Assembly (NCBI GenBank): GCA_035610835.1
Contig: CM069441.1
Location: 100,623,606-100,687,605 of the forward strand
Origin: Ophiura sarsii
Lineage: Eukaryota > Echinodermata > Ophiuroidea > Amphilepidida > Ophiuridae
Direction of reading: 5' to 3'
DNA: 64,000 bases
The translations under genes and the position numbers were made by a program. The notes below the pieces were generated by a model. The model was not told the DNA's origin, did no database searches, and saw nothing but the letters and a program-made list of their open reading frames with translations. Shown here one piece after another: positions 43,944 through 55,888 of the stretch (its first letter is position 1; the number at the start of each line of letters is the position of its first letter).

Positions 43944-44500
43944 CAACCAAAATACCAGCTTTGTTCCCCTTCCTTCATCGCGGCCTGGTCATCTGACATG
44001 TTGAAGGCGTCTTCTAATGACGTGAAGTCCGTATTGTAAGGGAAGAACTGACATTCATCTTCGATAGAGTCATACGACCCCGGATACTTCCGGTATAAAT
44101 CCCGGAAGAACTTGAAACTAAAATTACCCATGGCAGTCCAATTTGTCGTGGCGCCCGAAATGACAGCAGGGCGTCCCGAGTAGGCATGTTTGGTGAGGAA
44201 TTCTTCCTTGTCTATTAGATTGTAATGTGTAACATGGTTCAGAGTCTGGCACATCGTGCAGGGTGCCAGCGGACGAGACATCTCCATGATGAAAAAATTG
44301 TTTTCGACGATGCAAGGTGTTTCACGAACATCCTCCATGAAATCCTCCCACCCATAATCAACTTGATAACATACAAACAGTATTCCTATAACAACTGGGA
44401 CTATTGCCATTGCAAGTCTTTTCTTCCATGATGTGTGTGTTTTTCCGGTACCACATTCCCACCAGCGCCTCCATGATCTGCCACCGCGCGCACTCTGCAT
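43944..44500 (-). CDS. Exon 1 of cupin_8/JmjC-like oxygenase, type II membrane protein
   Basis: Open frame of 185 codons from an ATG at 44500 in a good context (A at -3); an in-frame stop lies upstream. The product has a basic cytosolic N-terminus, one hydrophobic segment (about residues 29-46, MAIVPVVIGILFVCYQ), a CTMC cysteine pair, and the start of a cupin_8-type fold (SGRPAVISGATTNWTAMG, then WYFGW). The frame reaches a strong donor GTAAGT at 43938-43943, leaving two bases (TG) of a codon. Exon 2 at 15269 supplies the G that completes Trp and continues SNCDQR, so phase and content agree. From family knowledge, such proteins are Fe(II)/2-oxoglutarate-dependent hydroxylase-like; the catalytic part is in exons 2, 3 and later. 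The topology suggests a luminal catalytic domain. The substrate is unknown and orthology to a named JMJD protein is not claimed. The first intron is about 28.7 kb. Confidence 0.75.
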
Positions 44501-44648
44501 CGTTCGAGTGCTGTCTACTGGTAGAACTACACGAATTTAGATAAACTTTGTGGACTTCTTTTGGTTGCATGCCGTTCCTGCATGCTTTTCGTTTCAATCT
44601 GATGAGTTCCCTTATCAACTGATCCTGCACTTTAGCCGTCTTCGCCAT
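44358..44648 (-). CDS. Possible upstream overlapping reading frame (about 96 codons)
   Basis: An ATG at 44648 opens a frame starting MAKTAKVQDQ, with a basic, helix-like stretch (LIRELIRLKRKACR). It runs across the proposed ATG of the oxygenase (44500) in another frame and stops at 44358, overlapping it by about 143 bases. The first half looks more like coding sequence than chance would suggest. It may be a regulatory upstream ORF, a true N-terminus thrown out of frame by a sequence error, or chance. No homologue is recognised. Confidence 0.3.
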   Translation of the reverse strand: MAKTAKVQDQLIRELIRLKRKACRNGMQPKEVHKVYLNSCSSTSRQHSNDAECARWQIMEALVGMWYRKNTHIMEEKTCNGNSPSCYRNTVCMLSS

Positions 44649-45649
44649 GTTTATACACACTATAATACAGCGTTAAGAAAACGACAATACTAGAACACTA
44701 CAGAGAGAGGGAACTTCCTCTCAGGTTTGATACTGCATGCAGTGGTATACTTCCTGGATCAATGACCGAAACTGGTAACAAGCAGTGCAAGGATTCATAC
44801 AGCGTGTTTACTCAATCGTTCGACCACATCGCCACATACAGACGACCACTTGCTTTACTGTAATACTGCCATCTATTGTTTGTCGTCTCTAAATGTAAAC
44901 AAAAAGGTGTCGTGATAGCCTACATTGTGTCGTGATCATGGTGATAGCATTAATTTAGGGAATTGATTGCGCCATACGCGTGCAATAAATCACGACTTCC
45001 ATACATACTTTCTTTGTTGTCGCTGTATTTAGCTTAAATATCATTGTAATTCTTTATTGTTTGTGTGATTTGTTGCTTTATTCTTCATCTGCTCATTTGT
45101 TATTTTTGTTATTTTATAGCAGCTGAGCTCGAGCGACGACCAACAAATGCCTCACTAGAAAATATCAACATTTCGGGGGTCAAGAAAAAATGTGGGGAGA
45201 AAGACAAAAATAATGGGAAATGCGCGCGAAACACATGATCATTTTTGGCTAATTTTGTAAATTACTTGAAATTATATTAATTTGTTCTAAATTTAGACAT
45301 TTCAGACCAATTTTAAGCTAATTTTTGAAATTATCAATATTTTCGATTGTTTGGGGACACTATGTTATGTATGTGGTGGGGCTTGAGCTGACGCACCCCC
45401 ACCCCCCGCCCCCCCTTCTACCCCAGCCCGCAATGCCGCCGCTGCTCTCAATCAACCATTATACACACTCAAAATAACATGGTAGGTCCAAACCTAGCAA
45501 CTATAGTTAACTCAAATGTCTTATACGCCGGTGTGTGATGACTAAACAAGTTTATGATTATTGAATATCATTGACTAATGTATATAAATGTTGTGCAATA
45601 TCATAATCATGTATAAGTGTATGAAGTTCATCAGAGCCAGCCCAGTGCA

Positions 45650-45725
45650 CTGGCTTAGTGCTGTGGCTACTTCAATACTTTCGAATGATCGAGGGTCGTG
45701 GGTTCGACTCCCACGAAGGCCATCC
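45650..45725 (+). tRNA. tRNA-like / SINE head
   Basis: A-box-like TGGCTTAGTGCTGTGGC and a perfect T arm GTGGG-TTCGACT-CCCAC at the expected distance. The acceptor stem is not closed. Outside the oxygenase gene. Confidence 0.35.
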
Positions 45726-46604
45726 ACGCCACCTGGTGCGCTTTTGTAAAATTAATTTCAAATTTGCATAGCATAACACGTATAATAAAAACTTGTAGGC
45801 CTGAAGATTCACCAAGAAACCTTTTTCTTGAAAAGGCAGAAAGGCGAGCGGCGCGGCCAATGCATGATTTTTCGATTCGGGAAAAAAGGAACCATTTGCG
45901 TCAGGGCAGAAAGATGAGCGCCAAAGAAAGGGGGAAGGTGGGGGATACACGCTATTTCATATATGGACAAACCAATGAAGTTGTTCAAGGGACACATAGG
46001 CAAGAGGATTACTGATGTTTTATGGGGAAATAGGCATTGCAATTGTGGGCATCGCCCCCTACTCTCTTAAATCGGCCAATTGAAACATTTCAATCTTTTA
46101 GCGATTGATGACAGGAGTCAATATAGATTTAACTCGATTTTGGTATATCCTTGGTGTAAGACATTCATAAGTTAGATTATATTACACCTCATAAATATTC
46201 ATGAACTAATCATGGCGATTCATTGGCCAATTCCTATCACAAGCGGGTATACACCACATAGTCGCTTCCATTGAAACGCGTGTTAGAAACCCGATGTTCA
46301 ATGCTTCTCCTGGGGTCTCTCTCCTTAATACCTAGGATATTCATTTTGGTTGTAAAATCTTCGTATTTTTGTTTTCTTTAATATTATCAACATTTCATAT
46401 ATGATTGACAGTCCCAGTTTTTCAGTAATTTTGATTTCGCAAAGCACCGCCTTTATAGTGCGTAAAAAACAGGAAAATCGGAGTTTCGGGCCGCTTCACA
46501 CGTGTGATCAAGACTTCGCCCAAGAATAATTCATGACTTTTTACATTTCATATTACAATCGTGAAGGTTTCAACTTTTTAATAAAACAAAATCTAAAGGC
46601 CCTG

Positions 46605-46990
46605 TCACACCATAACGTATCGCCTCAACGTATGCCATGCCAACGTATGCCATGCCAACGTATGCGAAATATCGAAAAATACGTTGGTGTACGTTGGTGT
46701 ACGCTGATATAAGTTAGGGGTACGTTGGGGACACGTCGAGCCCGCGAAAAAATATCGAGCATGCTCAAACTTTCTCGACGTACTCAACGTGTGTTTAATA
46801 CGTTCTGCATAAGTTTCCGGTAAGTTTGTGGTATTTATACGTTAAATACGTTGACATACGCTGACATACGTACTCGTACGGCGTTAGTTGGTATACGTTG
46901 ATGAACGTAGGCTGACGGGGAAACGTACAGCCAACGTAGTGATAATGAGTTGATAACGTATATATGTGCCGTATGTCATTTTTCATCGAT
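46605..46990 (+). repeat. Block rich in AACGTATGCC / ACGTTGG words
   Basis: After CCCTGTCACACCATAACGTA, the words AACGTA, TACGTT and ACGTTG recur more than twenty times in both orientations, with a short direct repeat (AACGTATGCCATGCC). Confidence 0.7.
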
Positions 46991-47569
46991 TTTCAATTAA
47001 GTCTTGCCAGAACAAAAAGAGATATCTCAATGAAATTAACATATAATGTAGCAAACATGATCACCTTTATAGTGCAGGTGTTTAAATTTAAAACAATAAT
47101 ATTTTTTTATGTATTTTAGAAACACGGTACAATTCTTTCTGATACACCCTGTACATCTACAAAATGGGTTGACTTGCCTAGTTGTCACACTTTCCTTAAT
47201 TGATGATGGATTTGTCTCATCTTTCGGGATTTTAAGTATTAGTTGTACTTCACAATAAAATCAAATTTGTCATGGTTCAGTGGTTTTAATATGGATCAAT
47301 TCCATGCTGAAAGAGAGTCCTATTTTTTTTTGATACACCGTGTACAGGTGCATGTTACACATTATCGATGATTTAATTAAATATTTAACGAAAATACATG
47401 CATATAATTTTTTTATGGACGTCGTCGTTTGGTTGAATTTAAATAAGAATTTTCAGTCCAAAAATATATGTGTTGGTAGTCTTCTGTATATCAGGAGCTA
47501 TGTCGGCTAGTGACTAAACTATCTGAAGTGAAATGTATTTTTGCGTTGTATAGATGATGTGACCTGTAA

Positions 47570-47850
47570 CGTAATGCCCGGTGGTATGCGTGCGCACCTG
47601 CAGGGAATGTGCTTTGTAAATTAAATTCACACTTGATTGATCATTACTTACGGTGTAGAATAGTGCAGTAGTCATGATCTGCATCCCTAGCACAATGAGA
47701 GACCAGGTACTAAATATGGTTGCCCGGCAGTATGCGTACGCACCATATTTAAAATTGGCGCTCATTATTTTGCTTTTGAATAGTACGTATGCAGTAGTCA
47801 TGGACTACTGTACCTCTAGCATGTCTTCAGACCAGGTGCTAATTAATTTA
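47570..47850 (+). repeat. Diverged direct repeats of about 130 bases
   Basis: GCAGTAGTCATGATCTGC...GACCAGGTACTAA at about 47660-47713 and GCAGTAGTCATGGACTAC...GACCAGGTGCTAA at about 47789-47842. GCCCGG.GTATGCGT.CGCACC occurs at 47576 and 47723. Confidence 0.55.
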
Positions 47851-48959
47851 TATAAACACTCCTGTTGTAAACAACGTTCACATCATCTATGGTCATGTGT
47901 TTTAAGCTCGCCTCCTTTCGCGTACACACGGATTTTGGCTTTCACGACATGATTTTCACTTTACACATTTATATTTGCTTGTATACCCCCCTGAGGTAGT
48001 AAAAGTATATATTTTCTGAAGGGAAATTTCATGAGGAAACCAAATATGCCATTAAAATTATAGTACGACTAAGAACTAAAATGGTATGATCGGAAATGTT
48101 CGGAAAAATATCAGAGTTTTTAATTTTTAATTCGAGATCCATATATTTTTTATACCTACCCCTATCATTATTTACTTTACATATTTGAATTCCTCATGAA
48201 ATTACCCATTAGATGATATATAATTGTTAAAGTTACTACGTCGGTATGGTAATTATACCGGCTAGTGAATATCTCCAATTTTTATTTTATATATTTTTAG
48301 AATTTTCAAAAATATTTGTTTAAGGATGAACCCTTCCCTGATATAAACTGCATTTCTGAATTCCACTAGTTACAAGCTTTCCAAAAATGTATACTTTTGC
48401 TATCATAGGTTGAAAACTTTTTCTGTTATTGTCATTTTTATAAATCCGGTAAATTGAGGCTGATTATTCATGTTTACTGTGTAGCGAATAGGAAGAAAGC
48501 TGATGTTCATTGTCTTATCCATAATTAATTAGTTGTTACAAATAGTTGACAAGTCTGTTGAACCACATACTTAAAGACTACTAATTATCCTTTAAAATGG
48601 GACCAGAATGGTGTTTGTAACATTAGGAGATGACTAGTTATTGTAAAAAGAACAAAACATGGGATTATCCCCATTGAGTTTGTACAGGCGGCACCCCTTC
48701 CAGAAACACCCCTTCCAGCACCACCCCTGGTCCCCAAACATCAAACAGTTGTATCTCCCATTCTGTATTAGCTATACCAATGCCATTTTGCAGGCAGATA
48801 GCTTGTTATTAGGGCTTTAAAATGATACCAAATTTGTTGAGATAGCTTTTGTGGTTTTAAAAATATTTGAGGAAAATTACAGCATGAAACTAAAAAATGT
48901 AACGGCACCACCCTATTGGGAGGCGAGTTCATAACGCGTGACCCTATATAAGCACAAAT

Positions 48960-49530
48960 ATTTACCAAGAGATATGTATACCAAAAATATAGTGTGAACT
49001 ACATCGTAGATGAACCTGTAGTACTAGTTCATGTGATTGCTAAATTATTAGATTATAAGATTCAGTTTCAACTATCATGATAGTATCATTAATAAACGAA
49101 ATGCAACATGAAAACATGTGACCAAGACCAATTAGAAGCCTTGATCATGTTAATTATGTGGTAATTTGTTTGGCTCTAACGGTTCCAAACAGTTTTCAGC
49201 AGGTTTTGAATTAAATTTCATGAAGACTCTCAAACAAATATGTTTGATGTATTAAATTGTATGTTGTCATTTATCGTCAAAATACTAAATACCAGTAAAG
49301 GAAAATAAAAAAATTAATAAAATAAAAAAGTAAGGGAAAATAGTGACTTCTTTACAGGGATCCATCTTATCATTCAAATACTTGAAAGGTTAGAATGTAA
49401 TCAAAAAGCTTACGGTTGCTGATTCATACAAAACATGAAATGACGACAGGATAATATAATTTATTCAAACACTATACACAAAGTTTAGATATCTGGAAAT
49501 CTAAATTGTCATTACAATCAATAGTCATAT
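48960..49530. repeat. Third, degenerate copy of the TLR 5' flank without a gene
   Basis: It shares with the two TLR flanks, in the same orientation and order, AGTTCATGTGA, ATGATAGTAT, AACATGTGACCAAGACC, AGAAGCCTTGAT, GTGACTTCTTTAC, ATCATTCAAATACT-like words and TTTAGATATCTGGAA. A TLR body would be expected to its left, but 45-48.9 kb holds none. Probably the relic of a lost third copy. Confidence 0.6.
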
Positions 49531-50141
49531 ACCTCTTTTGTACACACTGGCGGTAGGCCTATAGCTTCCTGACCTTTGACCTAATGAAACTAAGATACTT
49601 ATCTTGTAGATATGGCAAACTATTCTTTTAATGGCTTGTGGTAACCATCTGAACAATGTCAGACAATGTTCGGAGCATTTTGAGAATTTGTCCCCGTACA
49701 AAGAATTTCGGAACAAGTTTACCTTTGACCTATTTTACCCTACATCTCGGCAACTAAGCATCGGATGGAAATACAACCATTCATTTTTTTGCTTCATATA
49801 ATATGATCTCAGGAAAAGTTTGATATGCATTTCCACATAAACGGTGACATAATCAGAGCATTTTTGCATCTTGACCCCTTTAGACCTTTAACCTTTGACA
49901 GCAGCCTCCCGTACAGAATGTGACCCGGCAGCAATACAAAATATTGACTCGTGGCGCCCAACTAAACTAATCAGATCATCAAGCCTTTTGTACCTTCTCA
50001 GCTGATTAACAGAGAGGGGGAGAGAGCCTCCCTCTCTCTTTATCAAATCCTGTCCATGTACTATGTACAGAGACTTGGAAAGTCTCCCTTTTTATCAAAC
50101 ATTTTGCCACTGGTGCATTTGGACTTTCAAAGTCTGCCTCT

Positions 50142-50147
50142 TTATTT
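50142..50147 (-). promoter_or_regulatory. AATAAA polyadenylation signal of TLR copy 1
   Basis: The hexamer overlaps the TAA stop (GTT TAA ATAAAG on the minus strand). If used, the 3' UTR would be only some 10-30 bases. Confidence 0.5.
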
Positions 50148-52833
50148 AAACATCATACCGTCGGTCTATACGTACAGGGGTCTTAAGCGCTGCCCTCAGT
50201 CTTTGCCAAAATAATCTTTGTCCTACTCTGTTCTTTGGCCATTTCAGATACTCCTTCTTACACAGTAGTTGCCTTAATAACATTGTCAGCTTATTGTCAG
50301 GGATATCATCCAACAATACCAGAATAAGAACATCACGATTTTCATGAAACAATCTCATCTGAGCCATTTGCATCTCATAATAACACCACTCACTTTCCAC
50401 AAAGTGTGGCGTCATAACCAAGATAGTCTTACGACTTTGCAGGATACTCTCAGATATAGTTTGTATAATAGATTGTCCTGGTATGAAATCTCTTCCCTTG
50501 ATGCACAGTCGAAGAGGTTCAGGTCCTTCTTCCATATTAGGTCGAAGTTCATTGAATACCCAACCTTCATCATGCTCACAATCTTCATCATAAGCAACAT
50601 AAGCGTGGAATTGTGGATGACCATCCATCTGAACCATTTCAAAATCCTCATCATCTTCAGGAAACTGTTGTAGATTTCTGTAGAATAGAAATAACCTATA
50701 CTTGATATGCCAGCGATAATGATAGAGCAGAATGATACTAATAGAGAGTACCAGTAGGGGTGGGATACTGATACTAAGGAAGAAGCCAATATGTGATCTA
50801 CAATCCAATTCAATTGATGTAACACTCATGCCTTCCACTGCATCTGAACTGGCACATATGTATTGGTTTGGTGACAACCAAGTTATTGTGTCAGAAAGAA
50901 TCCATGTCTTGAATGGTTGGATATCACAAGTACATAGGAAAGGATTTTGACTTAAATCCAGTCTTTCTAGAGCTGAGTCACCTTGTCTTGATAGTAACCA
51001 TGTTGGTACCGTTGTTATTTGATTCCTGGAAAGAATGAGACTCTTAAGGAGGTTCAGGTGTTCAAGACCATCTAGGGATGTCAGTGTGTTGCCTTCCATG
51101 TCAAGATTCACAAGATTTGGAAATGATGTCAATATTTCATTGTTAATGTTTTTTATATCATTGTAACTTAGATCAAGAGTTTGAAGCATTGGTGCTTTAA
51201 TGAACCGTATCTGTTTGATGGAGGTTACTTTGTTTCTTGCCATACCCAAGATGCGTAGATGAGATAGAATGTTTACTGGCTGATTCAAGGCCAGTGACTT
51301 GATATTGGTCACAGACCCTGATAAATCAAGTTCCACAAGATGGATGCATCTATCAAGAGCAAGGGATGATGGGAAGTCATAAATATGTGCATTTGATAGT
51401 ATTGCATGTTGCACATTTGGAAGCATCACACACATGGGTAGCAGAAATGATAACCTATTCACTTTACTAATTTGCAACAACTTCAGTGACTGAAGTGGTG
51501 GTTCTATTCCAACAAATGCTCCAAATCCAGGGTCTCTCTGACTTTCATCAATAATAATCTGGGTAAGATTGTGAAATGTATTTACCCAGTTATTTGATAG
51601 CTCTACTCTATTGCCCCCTAAATCCAAGTGGGTTAAATAAGGTACGGCAGAAAATGCATCTGGGGCTATTACACCAGAAATAATATTTGCACCAAGATCC
51701 AGCCACTTCAAGGTTTTTGATGTAGTAAATGTACCTAGTGCTGCAGAGGGAATTGAAGTCAGCTGGTTATTATAAAGAATTATTGTTTGTAGTTTAGGCA
51801 GACCATAAAAAGCACGTGATGCTAAATTGGCGATATCATTGTAACTTAAGTCTAAAACAGTAAGCTGTGATACCCAGACAAAACTGTAATCTTCAATGGT
51901 TTCTAAATCAGATAGATACAATGCTAACACATGGAGAGTCGAATTCCACTTCTGAAGGACTTGAAGGGTTGTATTATCCAGCTCAGAGATTGTTGAATCA
52001 CTCGGGCGAATCTCTAACAATTCAAGTGGAGAATGAAGTGACATAAGTATTGGTAATGCGTCATAGGTGGTACAGATCCGTTTTACATGTGTTAATTGTG
52101 AAAAAGCTCCCGATTCTATAGTAATAGGTCTATCATCATATCCCCACTCCCAGTTAATGACTATTTCCTCTATTGGTAGGTCCGATAATTGGTCAAAAGT
52201 GTCATTAGTAATGTTTGAGGTGGTTTCATATGAGTAAAGGTAGAAGGCATTCAGGTGTTTCAGGTTTTTGAATTCTTTCCCAATTTGCAGTGATTCGAAA
52301 TAGTCTCTGATTGAAAGTTCTTGAAGTAAGTGTAGACGTCGTAATGCTTGGCTTGGAATGCGTGTTTGCAATCCACTAAATATATCTCTCATATTCAGGG
52401 ACATTAACTGTAATAAATCACTAAAAATGTTAGTTGGGAGATTCACAAGTTTGTTGTTAGATAAATCCAATTGTGTGAGCATGTGTAGTCCATTTAATGA
52501 AGTATCAGATAATACAGATACTTGATTATTACTCAGATCCAGTAGTTCCAGATTTGATAATTGAAGAAAAGGTGCACCATTGATTTCTGTCAGGTTATTA
52601 TAGCTCAGATCCAATGCAGTGGTGATGTTGTCATGATTCAGTATTGGTGGTATATCAACTAGATTTCTCTTACTGCAGTCCATATAAATGGTATCATGAA
52701 TCTTGCAGGCCAAACTTTGTGGTGGGTACATATACTTCAGATGAACACGAGAAGATGATGTTTGGATAAAGAGCAATACACAAATAACAGACAGACATCC
52801 AGTGAACCATTGTGTACATTTAGGAAATGCCAT
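50146..52833 (-). CDS. Toll-like receptor (single-exon, vertebrate-type), copy 1
   Basis: 895 residues from the ATG at 52833 (MAFPKCTQW). This start is preferred over the in-frame ATG at 52917 because the paralogue shares MAFPK but has an indel upstream of it. Order: hydrophobic signal peptide (GCLSVICVLLFIQ); N-terminal cysteine cap; roughly twenty leucine-rich repeats (LDLSYNNLTEI-type); one C-terminal cysteine cap (FLCTCDIQPFKTW ... ELDC); transmembrane segment about 682-706; TIR domain about 742-885 with box 1 YVAYDED, BB-loop RDFIPG and box 3 FW. One cysteine cluster before the membrane is the vertebrate-type (sccTLR) layout. A pattern-recognition role with signalling through TIR adaptors is inferred; the ligand is unknown. 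It is intronless, and AATAAA overlaps the stop codon. It is close to the gene at 60060, with the strongest match in the transmembrane and TIR parts. Confidence 0.95.
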   Translation of the reverse strand: MAFPKCTQWFTGCLSVICVLLFIQTSSSRVHLKYMYPPQSLACKIHDTIYMDCSKRNLVDIPPILNHDNITTALDLSYNNLTEINGAPFLQLSNLELLDLSNNQVSVLSDTSLNGLHMLTQLDLSNNKLVNLPTNIFSDLLQLMSLNMRDIFSGLQTRIPSQALRRLHLLQELSIRDYFESLQIGKEFKNLKHLNAFYLYSYETTSNITNDTFDQLSDLPIEEIVINWEWGYDDRPITIESGAFSQLTHVKRICTTYDALPILMSLHSPLELLEIRPSDSTISELDNTTLQVLQKWNSTLHVLALYLSDLETIEDYSFVWVSQLTVLDLSYNDIANLASRAFYGLPKLQTIILYNNQLTSIPSAALGTFTTSKTLKWLDLGANIISGVIAPDAFSAVPYLTHLDLGGNRVELSNNWVNTFHNLTQIIIDESQRDPGFGAFVGIEPPLQSLKLLQISKVNRLSFLLPMCVMLPNVQHAILSNAHIYDFPSSLALDRCIHLVELDLSGSVTNIKSLALNQPVNILSHLRILGMARNKVTSIKQIRFIKAPMLQTLDLSYNDIKNINNEILTSFPNLVNLDMEGNTLTSLDGLEHLNLLKSLILSRNQITTVPTWLLSRQGDSALERLDLSQNPFLCTCDIQPFKTWILSDTITWLSPNQYICASSDAVEGMSVTSIELDCRSHIGFFLSISIPPLLVLSISIILLYHYRWHIKYRLFLFYRNLQQFPEDDEDFEMVQMDGHPQFHAYVAYDEDCEHDEGWVFNELRPNMEEGPEPLRLCIKGRDFIPGQSIIQTISESILQSRKTILVMTPHFVESEWCYYEMQMAQMRLFHENRDVLILVLLDDIPDNKLTMLLRQLLCKKEYLKWPKNRVGQRLFWQRLRAALKTPVRIDRRYDV

Positions 52834-53610
52834 AATGCACAAAGTGTATGTTATGGTGATGATGAATTGGTTAACCTTTGCACTATTGATTGATTGATAG
52901 AAGAATATTGCAAACAAGATCTGGCTCTAGTGGTTGTAAAACACACAAGTCCTGTGATTGTCTTAAGTCCAAAAACATTTCTTCGGTATGGTTGATGACA
53001 GAAGCTAATGTCTGCTGGTGATTTAAAACATTTAAAGTGATATGTATCCAGGCGCTGTATGTTGTGATAAGCAAAAATATCTAGCAAAAATGAAAATACA
53101 CTGCCACCAGTAGGAGATATGATGCATGTACACCAATGCTACATTAGTATGAACTGCATTGAAGGGGCAAGTTGGATCCTGACTGAGAGTAATAGCAGTT
53201 CATGTGACTGCTTGTTTTCGTGGAAAATGGGTTATAGTTTCAAGTAACATGATAGTATAAGTAAAAAAAGGAAATACAATATGCAAACATGTGACCAAGA
53301 CCAAAACCGTTATTAGAAGCCTTGATTATATGGTAATTTGAACTCGGACTTATGATTTGAAATATTAAATCTTCTGTTGTCATTTTTCCTCAAACATACT
53401 ACATACAAATAAAAGAAAATAGTGTCTTCTTTACAATGATTCCTCACATCATTCAAATACTGACAAACAAAACATTAAATGTCAACAAAGGTTACAGTAC
53501 ACACATTTTGCTAATTCCTACAGAACATGAAAGCTGATAGGCCTGTAAAGATAGTTTATTCAAACTATGATCACTATACACACAGTTAAGATATCTAGAA
53601 TTTCCAGTTG
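52834..53610. repeat. Duplicated TLR 5' flank, copy 1
   Basis: Closely matches 62742-63620 in the same order: GTGGTTGTAAAAC, TCCTGTGATTG, GATATGATGCATGTACACC, AACATGTGACCAAGACC, TTAGATATCTAGAATT-like words. It is therefore part of the same segmental duplication as the gene and probably contains its promoter. Copy 2 has extra bases around 62950-63050. Confidence 0.8.
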
Positions 53611-55888
53611 TCATTACAATTCTTTCAACAACAGTCCACAATCTACCAAGAGTCCATGAAGTAGATTTTGATACCACCTGTCCCAAAGGTCGCACTTGTT
53701 TTCACAAGAATAAAAAAAATGAAGGGGTGTATCAATGTATACAGACTTTGAGGGTCTACCTCTGCCTTAATACAAATATAGGGAATCCCAAAGGTTTTGA
53801 TAACGTTTTAAAACTTTATATTTCTGATAAAATAATTTGTAGCATAAAACTAAAACATATTTGGATAGAAATGGATGTGTAGAATTATGTTGATACCACA
53901 CTTACAATAACAGCTATTTGAGTTGTCAAAGGACAGAATAAAGTTTACTTTAAAACCGCACTTTCATATGAACAAGTGAAGGGAGGGAGAGAGATATTGA
54001 AGAGAAATTAGATTTTCTTGGGTGATTCTTTTTCTAATAGAAACAATCCTTATGATGAACATTATAAATGTTGTACACAAAATATGGTAAGTGGAAGTCT
54101 TTTCGCAAAAATCCAGATGAATGGAATGTGAGAAACATGCACCACGTGAATGGATGGTTTTGTGAGGTTATGTGACCAAACCTTTCAGTGTGTGTTTTAT
54201 ATTAAGAGGCCTCAGGAAAGGAAAGGGGCCGAGTTTGGTATCAAATATAATTCTACATGGGTTTTTCATTCAGATCTGTTTTCAATTTGGTACTGTAAAT
54301 GATTCTAAGTGAGATATGTTTAAACATTTATTGGAACTTTTAGGACACCCTGTACTAAACTCTACTCGGTGCTGGTGGTGAGCGCTTCCCTTCTCTCTCC
54401 TGGGGTATTGACCGATACTGGTACATTTCAATGTTCATCGGTCAACACTGGTACCAGTACCACCAGAAACATAAAATCATTTCCGCATTGTTCACCAACA
54501 TATTATTATTAACCCAAGATTTTTTAGAAGGTCACATTTTAGGTGAGAAGAATCAAACCAAAGAGTCAAATTTCCTTCAACATGATAGCCTGTCTGGTCT
54601 GAGAACGGGTACAAAATTTTATATGTGCCAGTATCGAGCGAACCTGGAACATAAGTGGACGATACTAGTACATTCCAGTATCTGGCTTTAAAACAATGTC
54701 ATTGGTTCTTTGAATGTTTCCAAGTTACAAGTGATGTCTTTGGTTACTGCAGTCGCCATCACGTGTCGGGTTTACCTTCAATGTCCTTGTTTATATCACG
54801 ATGACCTCCTGGCTGTACAACAATGTCTTTGGTTTTGGTATGCTGTTCTTGTGGTCACAGTGTTGTATATCAAATATGTATCCCTTTGGAAGCGGTCACC
54901 ACAATAATAAAAATCGACCATCATCGACTTTATACAGTTGGCGAAAGAAAAATGTTATGTTTGTCAATCAAACTAGATACGAATTATAAACATTACTTTA
55001 TGTATTTCTGGCTATGAGACCACCTGAATACCTTTATCTGAATAACAACACATCTTCTTTATAAAATAATTACGCGGGCTATAATTGACCAACACCTGTT
55101 TGCTGGCATAGTCAATGCAGCCAAGTTCCCAGTCACTAGGTTTAATAATAGTTGTTCGCCCTATCTATACATAGTGCTGAATACGTCACAATAGTACAGG
55201 TACTGATGACGACAAGGTATATTAACCTTGCATATTACGATTACAATTCCTGTGCCACCCCCTCTTTTGCTTCCGTTACCTCTGACTGAAATGGTAAATC
55301 GGCCAATGTCTGCGAATCAAGTATAGCTTGTAATAGTCTCCAGGTATAAAGCAAACTAAATAATAGCCTTTCGTCCAAAATGCAATGTGTAGTGCAGTAG
55401 GCGATACAATGAAACTATTTAAAAGGGTTTGATAAAGTTACACATGTTTAGGCATCAATCCCTTAGATTTTTAAATGGGTTTGGCTTACATATTATGCAG
55501 TACACAAGTAGTCTCATTTTCATTATGTCATGTTTTACCATTAACCCTAAACCTTCCTCAACCAGGTCTATATACACATTCCGGCGGATTATCAAATATT
55601 TCTTCCCTGAAAGTTTAATTGTCAAAAACACGTCCAGAGGAATTAGTAAAACGAGCACAAATTTCACTGGCCTAGAAAAGGTTATGTTTTAATGTTAGTT
55701 TTGATTTTAGTAATACAAGTGTCATCAATACTTTCCCGTATCCTGTTATGTAGGTAATTCAAGAGGTTTATGTAGTTGTTGTACAATTGACTATGAAAGA
55801 TAAGACACATAGGGGTGATCGAAAGCCATAGCAGTTTTCCTTTTGTCGTTTCCTTACGTCGTTTTATGAAAGCAACGTAAAAAATGCA

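Larger units (their letters stand above)
44662..48959. other. Intergenic region upstream of the oxygenase gene
   Basis: No exon was recognised. Contains the tRNA-like stretch at 45650, the ACGT-rich block at 46.6 kb, the diverged repeats at 47.6 kb and two same-orientation TGATACACC.TGTACA words (47146, 47333) like the ends of the 58404 element. Confidence 0.5.

Noticed and set aside
43725..44039. Frame with a long polyproline run
   Set aside because: The proline run is the homopolymeric C tract of a transposon end, and the rest is antisense to oxygenase exon 1.
52834..52917. Longer N-terminus of TLR copy 1 from the ATG at 52917
   Set aside because: In the paralogue the equivalent upstream region is out of frame because of an indel, while both share MAFPK followed by the signal peptide.
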